The notes under the pieces: generated by a model
Told to the model about the DNA's origin: nothing
Databases searched by the model: none
Seen by the model: the letters and a program-made list of their open reading frames with translations, nothing else
Shown: positions 47,605-54,512 of the stretch, piece after piece
Layout: every line of letters begins with the position of its first letter
Numbering within the stretch: the first letter of the stretch is position 1
Translations under genes and position numbers: made by a program
Source of the DNA: Geminicoccaceae bacterium
GTDB taxonomy: Bacteria; Pseudomonadota; Alphaproteobacteria; Geminicoccales; Geminicoccaceae
Length of the DNA: 64,000 bases
Reading direction: 5' to 3'
Assembly: GCA_020638495.1 (NCBI GenBank)
Contig: JACKIN010000004.1
Location: forward strand, 1 to 64,000

Positions 47605-47958
47605 TCAGAGCTGGTTCAGGAGCGCCTGGCGACGGGCGTTGTACTCGTCCTTGGTGATGTAGCCCTTGGCGGCGAGCTGATCGAGCGTGTTCAGCTTCTG
47701 CTCGATCGAGGATGCCGAGTCGGCGGCCGGGGCCGCGGCGGGCGCTGCCGCCGGGGCCGGCGGGGCCGCAGCGGGCGCGCTGCGCTCGTGCTCGTGCCCG
47801 CCGCCGCCGTCGCCCATGAAGCTCTTCAGCGCATAGCCGCCGACCAGGCCGCCGATGAGCGGCAGCCCCCAGTCGTTGTGCGCCAGGGCCGGCCGTGTCG
47901 CAGCGACCGCCAGCAGCATCAGGGCGGCGATGGCCGCCGTCGACATCGTGCCGTGCAC
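47605..47958 (-). CDS. SHOCT domain-containing exported protein
   Basis: 117 residues. A signal or anchor sequence (IAALMLLAVAATRPALA, about 9-25) is followed by a glycine-rich hydrophobic segment (LIGGLVGGYAL), a His/Glu patch (GGGGHEHERSAP), a Pro/Ala linker and a C-terminal SHOCT helix pair (IEQKLNTLDQLAAKGYITKDEYNARRQALL in outline). SHOCT domains are short oligomerisation modules. The GTG at 47958 has a GGAGG at proper distance, favouring it over the ATG four codons later. Confidence 0.75.
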   Translation of the reverse strand: MHGTMSTAAIAALMLLAVAATRPALAHNDWGLPLIGGLVGGYALKSFMGDGGGGHEHERSAPAAAPPAPAAAPAAAPAADSASSIEQKLNTLDQLAAKGYITKDEYNARRQALLNQL

Positions 47959-48115
47959 CTTCGTTCCTCCCGCACCGGTTCTCGACCGCCAGTCGTCGAT
48001 GGCCGCCGCGGCGGCCGCCGGCTGGCGCCGATTCCATATAGCGTTGGTCGGCGAAATGAACCATGATTCCGTGCATCGGAGGAAGCGAGCAGGCCACAGT
48101 GTGGGTAGCAAGGGA

Positions 48116-48562
48116 ATGACGACACGGGGTCGCACGATCGCGGTTCTCGGCATGCATATCGGTGCCGTGGCCATCGCCGGCGGGGTCCTCGCGGACGAGG
48201 TGCCGGAAGGCTACCTGCCCGGAAGCTGGGCCGTCGGGTCGGCCGAGGCCTGCGCCGCCGGGACGGGCGAACGGCTCACCTTCGGCGCCGACGGCGCGTT
48301 CTCGGGCACGCTGCACGGCAGCCCGACGGCGGCCGGCTTCTGGCAGCGCGACGAGGACCTGCTCATGCTGCACATGGTGGCCTCGCCCGCCTTCTTCGAC
48401 GACCCGGCGACCGACGCGGACGACGCGCTCGCCGCCCATGCCGGGCAGTATTCCTACTATTTCGCCAGGGGCCTGATGTTCGACATCGAGCCCGATGCCT
48501 TCCGCGTGGTCGCCACCATGGGCGACCAGATGCAGGGCGCCAACCTCTTCCGTTGTCCCTGA
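48116..48562 (+). CDS. Hypothetical secreted small beta protein
   Basis: 148 residues: signal peptide (TIAVLGMHIGAVAIAGGVLADE, cleavage near residue 24), then a beta-rich domain beginning GSWAVGSAEACAAGTGERLTFGADGAFSGTLHG, with WQRDEDLLMLHMV and YFARGLMFDIEPDAFRVVATMG. The opening GSWAVG...C pattern resembles small lipocalin-like domains that bind a hydrophobic ligand; this is only a shape resemblance. The end overlaps the L,D-transpeptidase start by 10 bp, so the two are probably co-expressed. Confidence 0.6.
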   Translation: MTTRGRTIAVLGMHIGAVAIAGGVLADEVPEGYLPGSWAVGSAEACAAGTGERLTFGADGAFSGTLHGSPTAAGFWQRDEDLLMLHMVASPAFFDDPATDADDALAAHAGQYSYYFARGLMFDIEPDAFRVVATMGDQMQGANLFRCP

Positions 48563-50214
48563 GTACGTTGCCGGACGGCCGGGGCACGGACCGGCCAGGG
48601 GCGGGGAGGTGGCTCGCCCGCCTCGTCGTGCTGGCGGTGCTGGTGGCGGCGACCCTGCCCTGGACGGCAGCGGCGGGCGAGGTCGAGCAGGCGATCGGGG
48701 CCCGGGTCGCGGCCCTCGGGGCGACGGGCCACGGTGAGGCCGGCGGCGTCGCGATCGAGGCCGTGCCCTTCGTCCAGGACTTCTACGGCGCCCGGCAGGA
48801 CCGGCCGGCCTGGCTCGACACGGTGGCCGGCGAGGAGCTCCTGGCCGCGATCGCCGCGAGCGGGCGGCACGGGCTCCGGCCCGTGGATTTCCACGGCGAC
48901 CGCCTGCCGGCGCTGCTCGACGCCGCCCGGAGCGGCGATCCCGCCGCCATCGCCGCCTTCGAGCTGGTCGCTACCGATGCTGCCGCCCTGCTGCTGCACC
49001 ACCTCTATCGCGGCAAGGTGGACGCCACCCGGCTCGATCCGGACTGGAACTTCCACCGGCCGGTGGTGACCGGGGAGTCCGCGGGGACGATCAGCGTGCT
49101 GGTCGACCAGCTGGGCTTCGCCGCGATCGTCGGGCGGGTGGCGCTGCAGCATCCGCAATACCTCGCCCTGCAGGACGCGCTCGAGCGCTACCGCACCATC
49201 GAGGCTGCCGGCGGCTGGCCCCGGGTGCCGCCGGGCGAGACGCTGCGGCCGGGCATGACGGACCCGCGCGTGCCGGCCCTGCGTGCCCGGCTCGTGGTCA
49301 CGGGCGACCTCGCGCCCGTGCCGGAGGCGGGTGACCTCCATGACGAGGCCGTCGTGGCGGCGGTGCGGCGGTTCCAGCTGCGCCATGGGCTCGAGGCGGA
49401 CGGGGCCATCGGGCCGCGGACGCTCCGGGCGCTGAACCGGACGGTCGGGGAGCGCATCGACCAGCTCCGGCTCAGCCTCGAGCGGGCGCGCTGGGTGCTG
49501 CGCGGCATCGGCGACGACTTCGTGCTCGTCAACATCGCCGGAGCGCGGACCTATGTCTACAAGGGCGGCGATCTCGTCTGGCGGACCCGGTCGATCGTCG
49601 GCCAGCAATACCGCCGCACGCCGATCTTCCGGGACGAGATCCGCTACATGGAGCTCAACCCCACCTGGACCGTGCCCCGCACGATCTTCGTCGAGGACAA
49701 GCTGCCGTTGATCCGGGCCGACCCCGGCTATCTGGCGCGGGGCGGCTATCGGGTCCTCGACCGCGACCGGCAGGTCCTCGACCCCTCCGTGGTCGACTGG
49801 TGGGCGCTCGACCCGCCGCCCGTGACCCTGGTCCAGGCGCCGGGGCCGGGCAACGCGCTGGGCCGGGTCAAGTTCATGTTCCCCAACCGCTTCGCCGTCT
49901 ACCTGCACGACACCAACGACCGCAGCCTGTTCGACCGGGCGGCCAGGAACCTGAGCTCCGGCTGCGTGCGGATCGAGCAGCCCTTCGTCCTCGCCGATCT
50001 CTTGATGGAAGGCGATCCGACCTGGAGCCATGCCCGGCTGGAGGCGATCCTGGCGAGCGGCACGACCACGCGGGTCGACCTGCCGAAGCCGATGCCGGTG
50101 CTCCTGACCTACTACACCGCCTGGGTCGAGGACGGCGAGGTGCTGTTCCGCGAGGACATCTACGACCGCGACGAGCGGGTGCTGGAAGCCCTCGACGGCC
50201 CCTTCCGCGGCTGA
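48553..50214 (+). CDS. L,D-transpeptidase, YcbB (LdtD) type
   Basis: Makes 3-3 cross-links in peptidoglycan in the periplasm. It has an N-terminal signal/anchor (WLARLVVLAVLVAATLPWTAAAG, about 20-42), a scaffold domain, a peptidoglycan-binding repeat (VVAAVRRFQLRHGLEADGAIGPRTLRALN) and the YkuD catalytic domain with HDTNDRSLFDRAARNLSSGCVR (Cys471, preceding His in HDTND). The spaced HDT...SSGCVR pattern is that of YcbB. The TTG at 48553 gives 553 residues; a TTG five codons later is equally possible. Being coupled to the preceding secreted protein suggests joint envelope function. Confidence 0.92.
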   Translation: MSLSTLPDGRGTDRPGAGRWLARLVVLAVLVAATLPWTAAAGEVEQAIGARVAALGATGHGEAGGVAIEAVPFVQDFYGARQDRPAWLDTVAGEELLAAIAASGRHGLRPVDFHGDRLPALLDAARSGDPAAIAAFELVATDAAALLLHHLYRGKVDATRLDPDWNFHRPVVTGESAGTISVLVDQLGFAAIVGRVALQHPQYLALQDALERYRTIEAAGGWPRVPPGETLRPGMTDPRVPALRARLVVTGDLAPVPEAGDLHDEAVVAAVRRFQLRHGLEADGAIGPRTLRALNRTVGERIDQLRLSLERARWVLRGIGDDFVLVNIAGARTYVYKGGDLVWRTRSIVGQQYRRTPIFRDEIRYMELNPTWTVPRTIFVEDKLPLIRADPGYLARGGYRVLDRDRQVLDPSVVDWWALDPPPVTLVQAPGPGNALGRVKFMFPNRFAVYLHDTNDRSLFDRAARNLSSGCVRIEQPFVLADLLMEGDPTWSHARLEAILASGTTTRVDLPKPMPVLLTYYTAWVEDGEVLFREDIYDRDERVLEALDGPFRG

Positions 50215-50362
50215 GGGGCCCGAGGATGGCCGCATACTTCGTCAGGCCGCGGTCGATCGGTGCTCACGCAGGTAGACTGCGCTGCGCGCCGCTCGCCTTG
50301 CCTTCCTCGTCTGCGGTCATCCTGGGGCCCCTCTGGCGACCTGCTCATTTGGAGAGAGAAGG

Positions 50363-50740
50363 ATGGACGAGAAGCTGTTCGAGAAGGGGTTGCGGGCGCG
50401 GAAGGCGACGCTGGGCGAGGCTTATGTGGAGCGGAACCTCGCCGCGGCGGACGACTTCACGCGGCCGTTCCAGGAGGCGATGACGGCCTGGGCCTGGGGC
50501 TTCGGCTGGGGCGACGAGACGATCGACGCGAAGACCCGCTCGATGATGAACCTCGCCATGATCGGGGCACTCGGCAAGATGCGCGAATGGGAGATCCATT
50601 GCCGGGGGGCGCTCAACAATGGCGTCAGCAAGGCGGAGATCCGGGCGATCATCCATGTCGTCGGCATCTATTGCGGCGTGCCGCAGGCGCTCGAGTGCTT
50701 TCGCGTGGCGCGGAAGGTGCTGGAGGAGGAAGGGGTGTGA
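50363..50740 (+). CDS. Carboxymuconolactone decarboxylase family protein
   Basis: 125 residues, a helical CMD/AhpD-like protein of the PcaC branch: MDEKLFEKGLRARKATLGEAYVERNLAAAD at the start, TRSMMNLAMIGALGKMREWEIHCRGALNNGVSKAEI and HVVGIYCGVPQALECFRVA. The GALxNGVxxxEI block and the conserved His are typical. PcaC acts in protocatechuate breakdown, but no pca genes are near, so the true substrate is open. AGAGAAGG upstream supports the ATG. Confidence 0.9.
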   Translation: MDEKLFEKGLRARKATLGEAYVERNLAAADDFTRPFQEAMTAWAWGFGWGDETIDAKTRSMMNLAMIGALGKMREWEIHCRGALNNGVSKAEIRAIIHVVGIYCGVPQALECFRVARKVLEEEGV

Positions 50741-50756
50741 CGGCGCCGGCGGGCCA

Positions 50757-51044
50757 TCACTGATATAGGAATAATAGCCTATTTTGCGTCCAGGCGCAAG
50801 CCTGAAGCCGGTGGCTTTCGGGTTCGATCGGCATTTTCCGGTTCGTGGGTTCGCTGGCGCCGGCCGGATGGGTGCCTGATCGTCGAGAGGCGTGTTTTTT
50901 CAACGGGTTGAGGGGCGCCGGGTTCGTTGGCTCGGGCTCGGGTTCGATCGTCGTTTCGGTGGGTTCGATCGTCGAAATCGCGGGTTCGTTCGTCGATTCC
51001 GCGGGTTCGTTGGCTGTGCGATGTCGCGGAATCCGCGCCATCAC
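50757..51044 (-). CDS. Possible small repeat protein ([N/I]EP heptad)
   Basis: A 95-residue minus-strand frame reads MMARIPRHRTANEPAEST, then 7-residue repeats NEPAIST, IEPTETT, IEPEPEP before a basic tail. The repeats arise from the 21-bp tandem DNA array. A second overlapping frame (up to 51159) also encodes repeats, as any 21-bp array would, so coding is uncertain. No domain or homologue is recognised. Confidence 0.25.
   Translation of the reverse strand: MMARIPRHRTANEPAESTNEPAISTIEPTETTIEPEPEPTNPAPLNPLKKHASRRSGTHPAGASEPTNRKMPIEPESHRLQACAWTQNRLLFLYQ
50920..51009. repeat. 21-bp tandem GGGTTCG repeat array
   Basis: GGGTTCG begins at 50920, 50940, 50961, 50982 and 51003: one 20-bp step, then three exact 21-bp steps. 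The units read roughly GGGTTCGNTCGTCGNTTNCGC. Looser copies occur at 50820, 50839 and 50847. The period is a multiple of three, consistent with a heptad-repeat peptide on the minus strand. Confidence 0.8.
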
Positions 51045-51104
51045 GAATCGTTATGTCGCGTTTATCGCGACATTTTCGGGCGGGCTGTCGCGGAATCCGC
51101 GACA
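51022..51104. repeat. Three TGTCGCG palindromes at exact 32-bp spacing
   Basis: TGTCGCG begins at 51022, 51054 and 51086. Each copy is the left arm of an inverted repeat: TGTCGCGGAATCCGCGCCA (imperfect), TGTCGCGTTTATCGCGACA and TGTCGCGGAATCCGCGACA (9-bp perfect arms around A). The 32-bp interval is three helical turns, so the sites face the same side of the DNA. The 133 bp from here to the phosphoesterase gene hold nothing else I recognise. Confidence 0.85.
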
Positions 51105-51237
51105 ACCCGAGCCGATTGGTTGCATTGGATGCGCCAACCCGGGCCCGTTGCAGGTCCAAAGTGCCCCGAGCCAGGTGGTCGGGGAGCTCGACCGGGGGGC
51201 GGGCATAAGCATTCGTGATGAGGTGAACCGGTGCCCT

Positions 51238-52077
51238 TCAGGAGCCCGGCAGGGGCGTCGGGCCGGCAAACCGCCGCCGTTGGCCGCTGGCCTCGATCAG
51301 CTCCCGGAATTCCAGCGGCTCCGGATCGGCGGAGACGGCGTGGAAGCGCAGGCGTCGATCCTCGATCTGGACCGCCGTCAGCACGCCGGTGAAGAAGCAG
51401 CCGCTGTCGACGCCGACCCTGTGCGGCAGCACCTCGGGCCCCTGCGGGGTGTGGCCGTGGACCACGGCGAAGCCATGGGGCCAGTCGGTGGCGTCGAGGA
51501 AGGGCTCGCGGATCCAGAGGAGGTCGTCGAGGGTCTGGGCTGCGAGTGGCCGGTCCGGGGCGATGCCGGCATGGGCGAAGACGTAGTCGCCGATGACCCG
51601 GTGGCTGGCGAGCCCGGATAGGAGGGCGGCCAGGGTCGCGAGGTCCGGTTGCTCCTCGTCGGTCGGGGGAGCGACCAGGTCCGGGGCGGGGGTCATGCCG
51701 GGCAGCCGGCTGCCGCCCCGCCGGAGCCAGTGGCCCAGTGCGGCAGGATCTGGCGGCTCCCCGAGACGATCGAGGAGGAGCTCGTCGTGATTACCGAGCA
51801 GCAGGTGCACCGGCACCTCCGGCTCGAGCCGCCGGCCTATGTCGGGCAGACGTCGTAGCACGCCCGGGCTGTCCGGGCCCCGGTCGACATAGTCGCCGAG
51901 CATGACCAGCTCCGCGCGGCGACCCCGGCGGCGGGCGTCGTCGACGACTTCCGCCAGCACCGCCAGCATGGCGTCGAGCTGGGCCGGGCAGCCGTGCACG
52001 TCGCCGATGGCGAGCAGCGTGGCACCCGGTGGCGCCGCTCGGGGTGCTGGCTCCCAGTCGGAGCGAAAGACGTGCAT
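51238..52077 (-). CDS. Metallophosphoesterase (PPP-type serine/threonine phosphatase/Ap4A hydrolase-like)
   Basis: 279 residues from the Met at 52077. The calcineurin-like metal motifs are in order: AIGDVHG, LGDYVDRGPDS, LLGNHDELLL, VFAHAGIAP and VVHGHTP. GDVHG/GDYVDRG/GNHD is the PPP family signature shared by bacterial protein phosphatases and symmetrical Ap4A hydrolases; the substrate cannot be fixed. An in-frame ATG eight codons upstream is an alternative start. It is divergent from the SRPBCC gene. Confidence 0.9.
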   Translation of the reverse strand: MHVFRSDWEPAPRAAPPGATLLAIGDVHGCPAQLDAMLAVLAEVVDDARRRGRRAELVMLGDYVDRGPDSPGVLRRLPDIGRRLEPEVPVHLLLGNHDELLLDRLGEPPDPAALGHWLRRGGSRLPGMTPAPDLVAPPTDEEQPDLATLAALLSGLASHRVIGDYVFAHAGIAPDRPLAAQTLDDLLWIREPFLDATDWPHGFAVVHGHTPQGPEVLPHRVGVDSGCFFTGVLTAVQIEDRRLRFHAVSADPEPLEFRELIEASGQRRRFAGPTPLPGS

Positions 52078-52200
52078 GCAAGTTCTCCAGGAAACCGGCA
52101 CTTTTTTTGGCTTTCAGGATTTGCCGGAAGTCCACAGGCTGGACCAGAGGGAGTTGCGGGCGGCTTCCTGCGAGGGGCGGGAATCGGCTAGGATGGCCGC

Positions 52201-52683
52201 ATGGCAAACGACTACCATCTGACCAGCCAATGGCGGGTGCGGGGCTCGCCCGACGAGGTGGCCGCCATCCTGCGCGAGCCCATGGATCTCGTGCGCTGGT
52301 GGCCGGAGGTCTATCTGGACGTGCGGGTCGAGGAGGCGGATGGCGGGCCGGTCGTCCACGTCCTGACGCGCGGCTTCCTGCCCTACATGCTAAGCTGGCA
52401 GTTTCGCGAGGTGGAACGTGACTGGCCGCGCGGGGCGTCGATCGAGGCTCATGGCGATCTCGTCGGCCGTGGCACCTGGACGCTGGTGCGGGAGGGGCCC
52501 GAGACGGTTGCCACCTATGACTGGCGGGTGCGGGCCGAGAAGCCCTGGCTTCGCCGCCTCGCACCGCTCCTCCAGCCGCTCTTCGCCTGGAACCACCGCT
52601 GGGCCATGGCCAAGGGCGAGGCCGGCCTGCAGCGCGAGCTGGAACGCCGGCGTGCGATGGTGCATGGGGCTTCGTTGTATTGA
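52201..52683 (+). CDS. SRPBCC (START-like) family protein
   Basis: 160 residues of the polyketide-cyclase/SRPBCC hydrophobic-pocket fold: YHLTSQWRVRGSPDEVAAILREPMDLVRWWPEVY at the N-terminus, GTWTLVREGPETVATYDWRVRAEKPWLRRL in the beta sheet and a long C-terminal helix (WNHRWAMAKGEAGLQRELERRR). The ligand is unknown. No signal peptide, so cytoplasmic. The 5' gap of 123 bp contains a run of seven T bases. Confidence 0.85.
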   Translation: MANDYHLTSQWRVRGSPDEVAAILREPMDLVRWWPEVYLDVRVEEADGGPVVHVLTRGFLPYMLSWQFREVERDWPRGASIEAHGDLVGRGTWTLVREGPETVATYDWRVRAEKPWLRRLAPLLQPLFAWNHRWAMAKGEAGLQRELERRRAMVHGASLY

Positions 52684-52730
52684 CGGGGGAGGCGGCGAAT
52701 GCTGACGATGGGGGCGGTCATCTCCAGCTC

Positions 52731-52750
52731 TAAAGAGTCCTGACCCCTTT
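52731..52750 (+). repeat. RAYT-associated repeat, copy 1
   Basis: TAAAGAGTCCTGACCCCTTT. Shares its first 17 bases with copy 3 at 54007, in the same orientation. Lies just upstream of the small membrane-protein gene. Confidence 0.75.
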
Positions 52751-52815
52751 TCAGATCTGACCGCTTTTCAAATCGCGCTACCCTCGATTGAACAGACGTC
52801 AGAAAGGTACGCAGC

Positions 52816-53241
52816 ATGATTGACGGTATTGACCAATTCTTCGCCGCCGGTCGTGCCTTCCCGCAAGGTGTGGTGGGGTGGATGGTCGCCGGCGCCGTTG
52901 CCTCCTGGGTCATCGGCCGGTTTGACCGATGGCTCGCGCCCAAGTTGGAGCGGCGCGCTAATGAGCGTCGCGAGCGCGAGATGCGTCAGGACGAAATCGA
53001 CTACAGGGGTTGGAAGCTCTCAACAGTCGGGAACGAGGAAGCGCGCGAACTCCAGGCGGGGTGGGAGAGGGACGACAAAATGGCCGCCCTCTTCAAAGAG
53101 AAGCACGCCGATGATGCCGCCATCGAGCGAGCGGCGAAGGAACGCGGCTGTCCCGACGCCGCGACCTTGCTAGCGCGGATCGCGAAGCGGAAACGGGAAA
53201 TTGACCACGAAATCGAACGGGAGCTGCAGCGGGAACACTAG
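52816..53241 (+). CDS. Hypothetical membrane-anchored coiled-coil protein
   Basis: 141 residues: one N-terminal membrane segment (GVVGWMVAGAVASWVIGRF, about 18-36), then a long charged helical domain (LERRANERREREMRQDEIDYRGWKL, ARELQAGWERDDKMAALFKEKHADDAAIERAAKER and a C-terminal KRKREIDHEIERELQREH in outline). Codon use is less GC-biased than in its neighbours, suggesting recent acquisition. It lies between two copies of the GAGTCCTGACCC repeat beside a REP-associated transposase gene. I do not recognise the family. Confidence 0.6.
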   Translation: MIDGIDQFFAAGRAFPQGVVGWMVAGAVASWVIGRFDRWLAPKLERRANERREREMRQDEIDYRGWKLSTVGNEEARELQAGWERDDKMAALFKEKHADDAAIERAAKERGCPDAATLLARIAKRKREIDHEIERELQREH

Positions 53242-53270
53242 ACCGCTCCGGCCGAACCGAAAAAGCCAAA

Positions 53271-53287
53271 AAGGGCCAGGACTCATT
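53271..53287 (-). repeat. RAYT-associated repeat, copy 2 (inverted)
   Basis: The plus strand reads AAGGGCCAGGACTCATT; its reverse complement AATGAGTCCTGGCCCTT matches the other copies at all but a few positions. It overlaps the stop codon of the transposase gene, forming an inverted pair with copy 3 around that gene. Confidence 0.65.
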
Positions 53288-53975
53288 CATTCGCCGAGTC
53301 GTCCGTCAGGGCGCTTCTTGGCGGTCTGCCGTGGGGGCGGAGGGTCGAACGCAGGGTGAAGCGGTCGGCCATGGCGGCGACCCAGGCGGGCTCGCCATAG
53401 GGGGTGCCGCGCTGCACCGAGCGGCGCAGCGCCTCGATCTCGAGCGGTGTCTCGGGCCGGTCGACCGCTGCGGCCCAGCCGGGTGGCCGGGGCAGGGGCC
53501 AGGGATCGAGCAGGCGCGCCGCCCCCCGGCGGGGCAGCTCCGCCAGCGAGCCGTGCGGCCAGTCGCGGGCGGAGGCGACCAGCCCCGCGCGCAACGGGTT
53601 GCGCTCGACATAACGGCAGACGGTGAGGAGATGCGCGTCGCCCTGCACGAGGAACGCCTTGTAGCGACCCTGGTAGAGGTGGCCCTGACCGAGTGTGCCG
53701 CGATGGCGGTGACGGGCCTGGGTGTGGCGCTGGGTCAGGCGACGGACGAAGCGGCCGAGATCGCCATCCGCGCGCGGCCAAAGGACCAGGTGCCAGTGGT
53801 TCGGCATGAGGCACCAGGCGAGCAGCCGCATGCCCGCGCGACTGCGCTCCTCGGCGAGGAGGGTGGTGAAGTGGCGGTAGTCGCCCGCGTCGTCGAACAG
53901 GCTCGCCCGTGCGTTGGCGCGATTGAGCACATGATAGACCAGACCGCCGACATCGGTGCGGGGTGCGCGAGGCAT
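53283..53975 (-). CDS. REP-associated tyrosine transposase (RAYT, IS200-like domain)
   Basis: 230 residues with the Y1/HUH transposase domain of RAYTs: N-terminal MPRAPRTDVGGLVYHVLNR, then MPNHWHLVLWP with the HUH pair His60/His62, LYQGRYKAFLVQ, and CRYVERNPLRAGLV with catalytic Tyr122. RAYTs are single-copy, domesticated relatives of IS200/IS605 transposases that nick and mobilise short palindromic (REP) sequences. The gene is flanked by an inverted pair of GAGTCCTGACCC repeats and lies next to a 9-bp-stem hairpin that could be a substrate. Confidence 0.93.
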   Translation of the reverse strand: MPRAPRTDVGGLVYHVLNRANARASLFDDAGDYRHFTTLLAEERSRAGMRLLAWCLMPNHWHLVLWPRADGDLGRFVRRLTQRHTQARHRHRGTLGQGHLYQGRYKAFLVQGDAHLLTVCRYVERNPLRAGLVASARDWPHGSLAELPRRGAARLLDPWPLPRPPGWAAAVDRPETPLEIEALRRSVQRGTPYGEPAWVAAMADRFTLRSTLRPHGRPPRSALTDDSANE

Positions 53976-54006
53976 GCCGGCAACTTAGCGGCGAGACGGG
54001 GCGGCG

Positions 54007-54026
54007 TAAAGAGTCCTGACCCCGTT
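54007..54026 (+). repeat. RAYT-associated repeat, copy 3
   Basis: TAAAGAGTCCTGACCCCGTT, 31 bases upstream of the transposase start, same orientation as copy 1 and inverted relative to copy 2. Confidence 0.75.
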
Positions 54027-54056
54027 ATACAAACATTTAAAAACAAACGGTGGTGC

Positions 54057-54078
54057 TCGAGGAGGTGTGCCTCCTCGA
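54057..54078 (-). terminator. Strong hairpin, terminator of the MscS-fragment gene or REP-like palindrome
   Basis: TCGAGGAGG-TGTG-CCTCCTCGA is a perfect 9-bp stem with a 4-nt loop. On the minus strand it follows the stop of the MscS-fragment gene by 16 bases and is followed, about 10 bases on, by GTTTGTTTTT, so it could end that transcript. Its place beside the RAYT gene also makes it a candidate REP-like hairpin. Confidence 0.5.
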
Positions 54079-54094
54079 ATGCTTTCTGTCTTCC

Positions 54095-54502
54095 CTACCG
54101 GTCGTCGCTCGTTCCGGCAGTCTGGGCTTCGGCCGGGACCGCGTTGGCGGCTGCGGCTCCGGCGGCTTGGGCGTGCTGTTCTGATGTGCCGTCGATGCGG
54201 ACGCGGATTTCGCGGCGGGCGAACTGGATTCCGTGCTGCTCGAACGCGCGCTGGACTCGGTCGTAGATTTCCTTCCTGAGCACGAACTGGCGGCCGGGGC
54301 GGGCCATGAACTTGCCGCGGATGACGATGCCGACGTCGTCGACCTCGTAGACGCCGTGGCTCTGGAAGGGCTGCATGAAGTCCTGGGCGTAGAGCGGGTC
54401 GGCGTACATGTCGTTGCCGATGGTCTTGAAGATCTTCTTTACTTTCGCGAGGGCCGGGCCGGTGAGCGCCAGGAGGAGGGCGATCAGGAGGAGGTGCCGC
54501 AC
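54095..54502 (-). CDS. Orphan MscS C-terminal domain with signal peptide (truncated channel)
   Basis: 135 residues. After a signal-like segment (LLLIALLLALTGPALA, about 4-19) the protein is the cytoplasmic C-terminal part of a small-conductance mechanosensitive channel: VKKIFKTIGNDMYADPLYAQDFMQPFQSHGVYEVDDVGIVIRGKF, then the RPGRQFVLRKEIYDRVQRAFEQHGIQFARREIRVRI block. The pore-forming TM3 and beta domain are missing. It is either a degraded channel gene or a secreted reuse of the domain. It starts 10 bp after the mgtE stop and is likely co-transcribed. Confidence 0.7.
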   Translation of the reverse strand: MRHLLLIALLLALTGPALAKVKKIFKTIGNDMYADPLYAQDFMQPFQSHGVYEVDDVGIVIRGKFMARPGRQFVLRKEIYDRVQRAFEQHGIQFARREIRVRIDGTSEQHAQAAGAAAANAVPAEAQTAGTSDDR

Positions 54503-54512
54503 GGACCGGCCC

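Noticed and set aside
50765..50785. Intrinsic terminator after the carboxymuconolactone decarboxylase gene
   Set aside because: ATAGG/CCTAT is only a 5-bp AT-rich stem with an 8-nt loop and TTTT; too weak to list as a feature.
50820..51104. Possible CRISPR array
   Set aside because: The units are 21 bp and contiguous, or 32-bp spaced palindromes with only three copies. There is no repeat-spacer alternation of the right size and no cas gene nearby.
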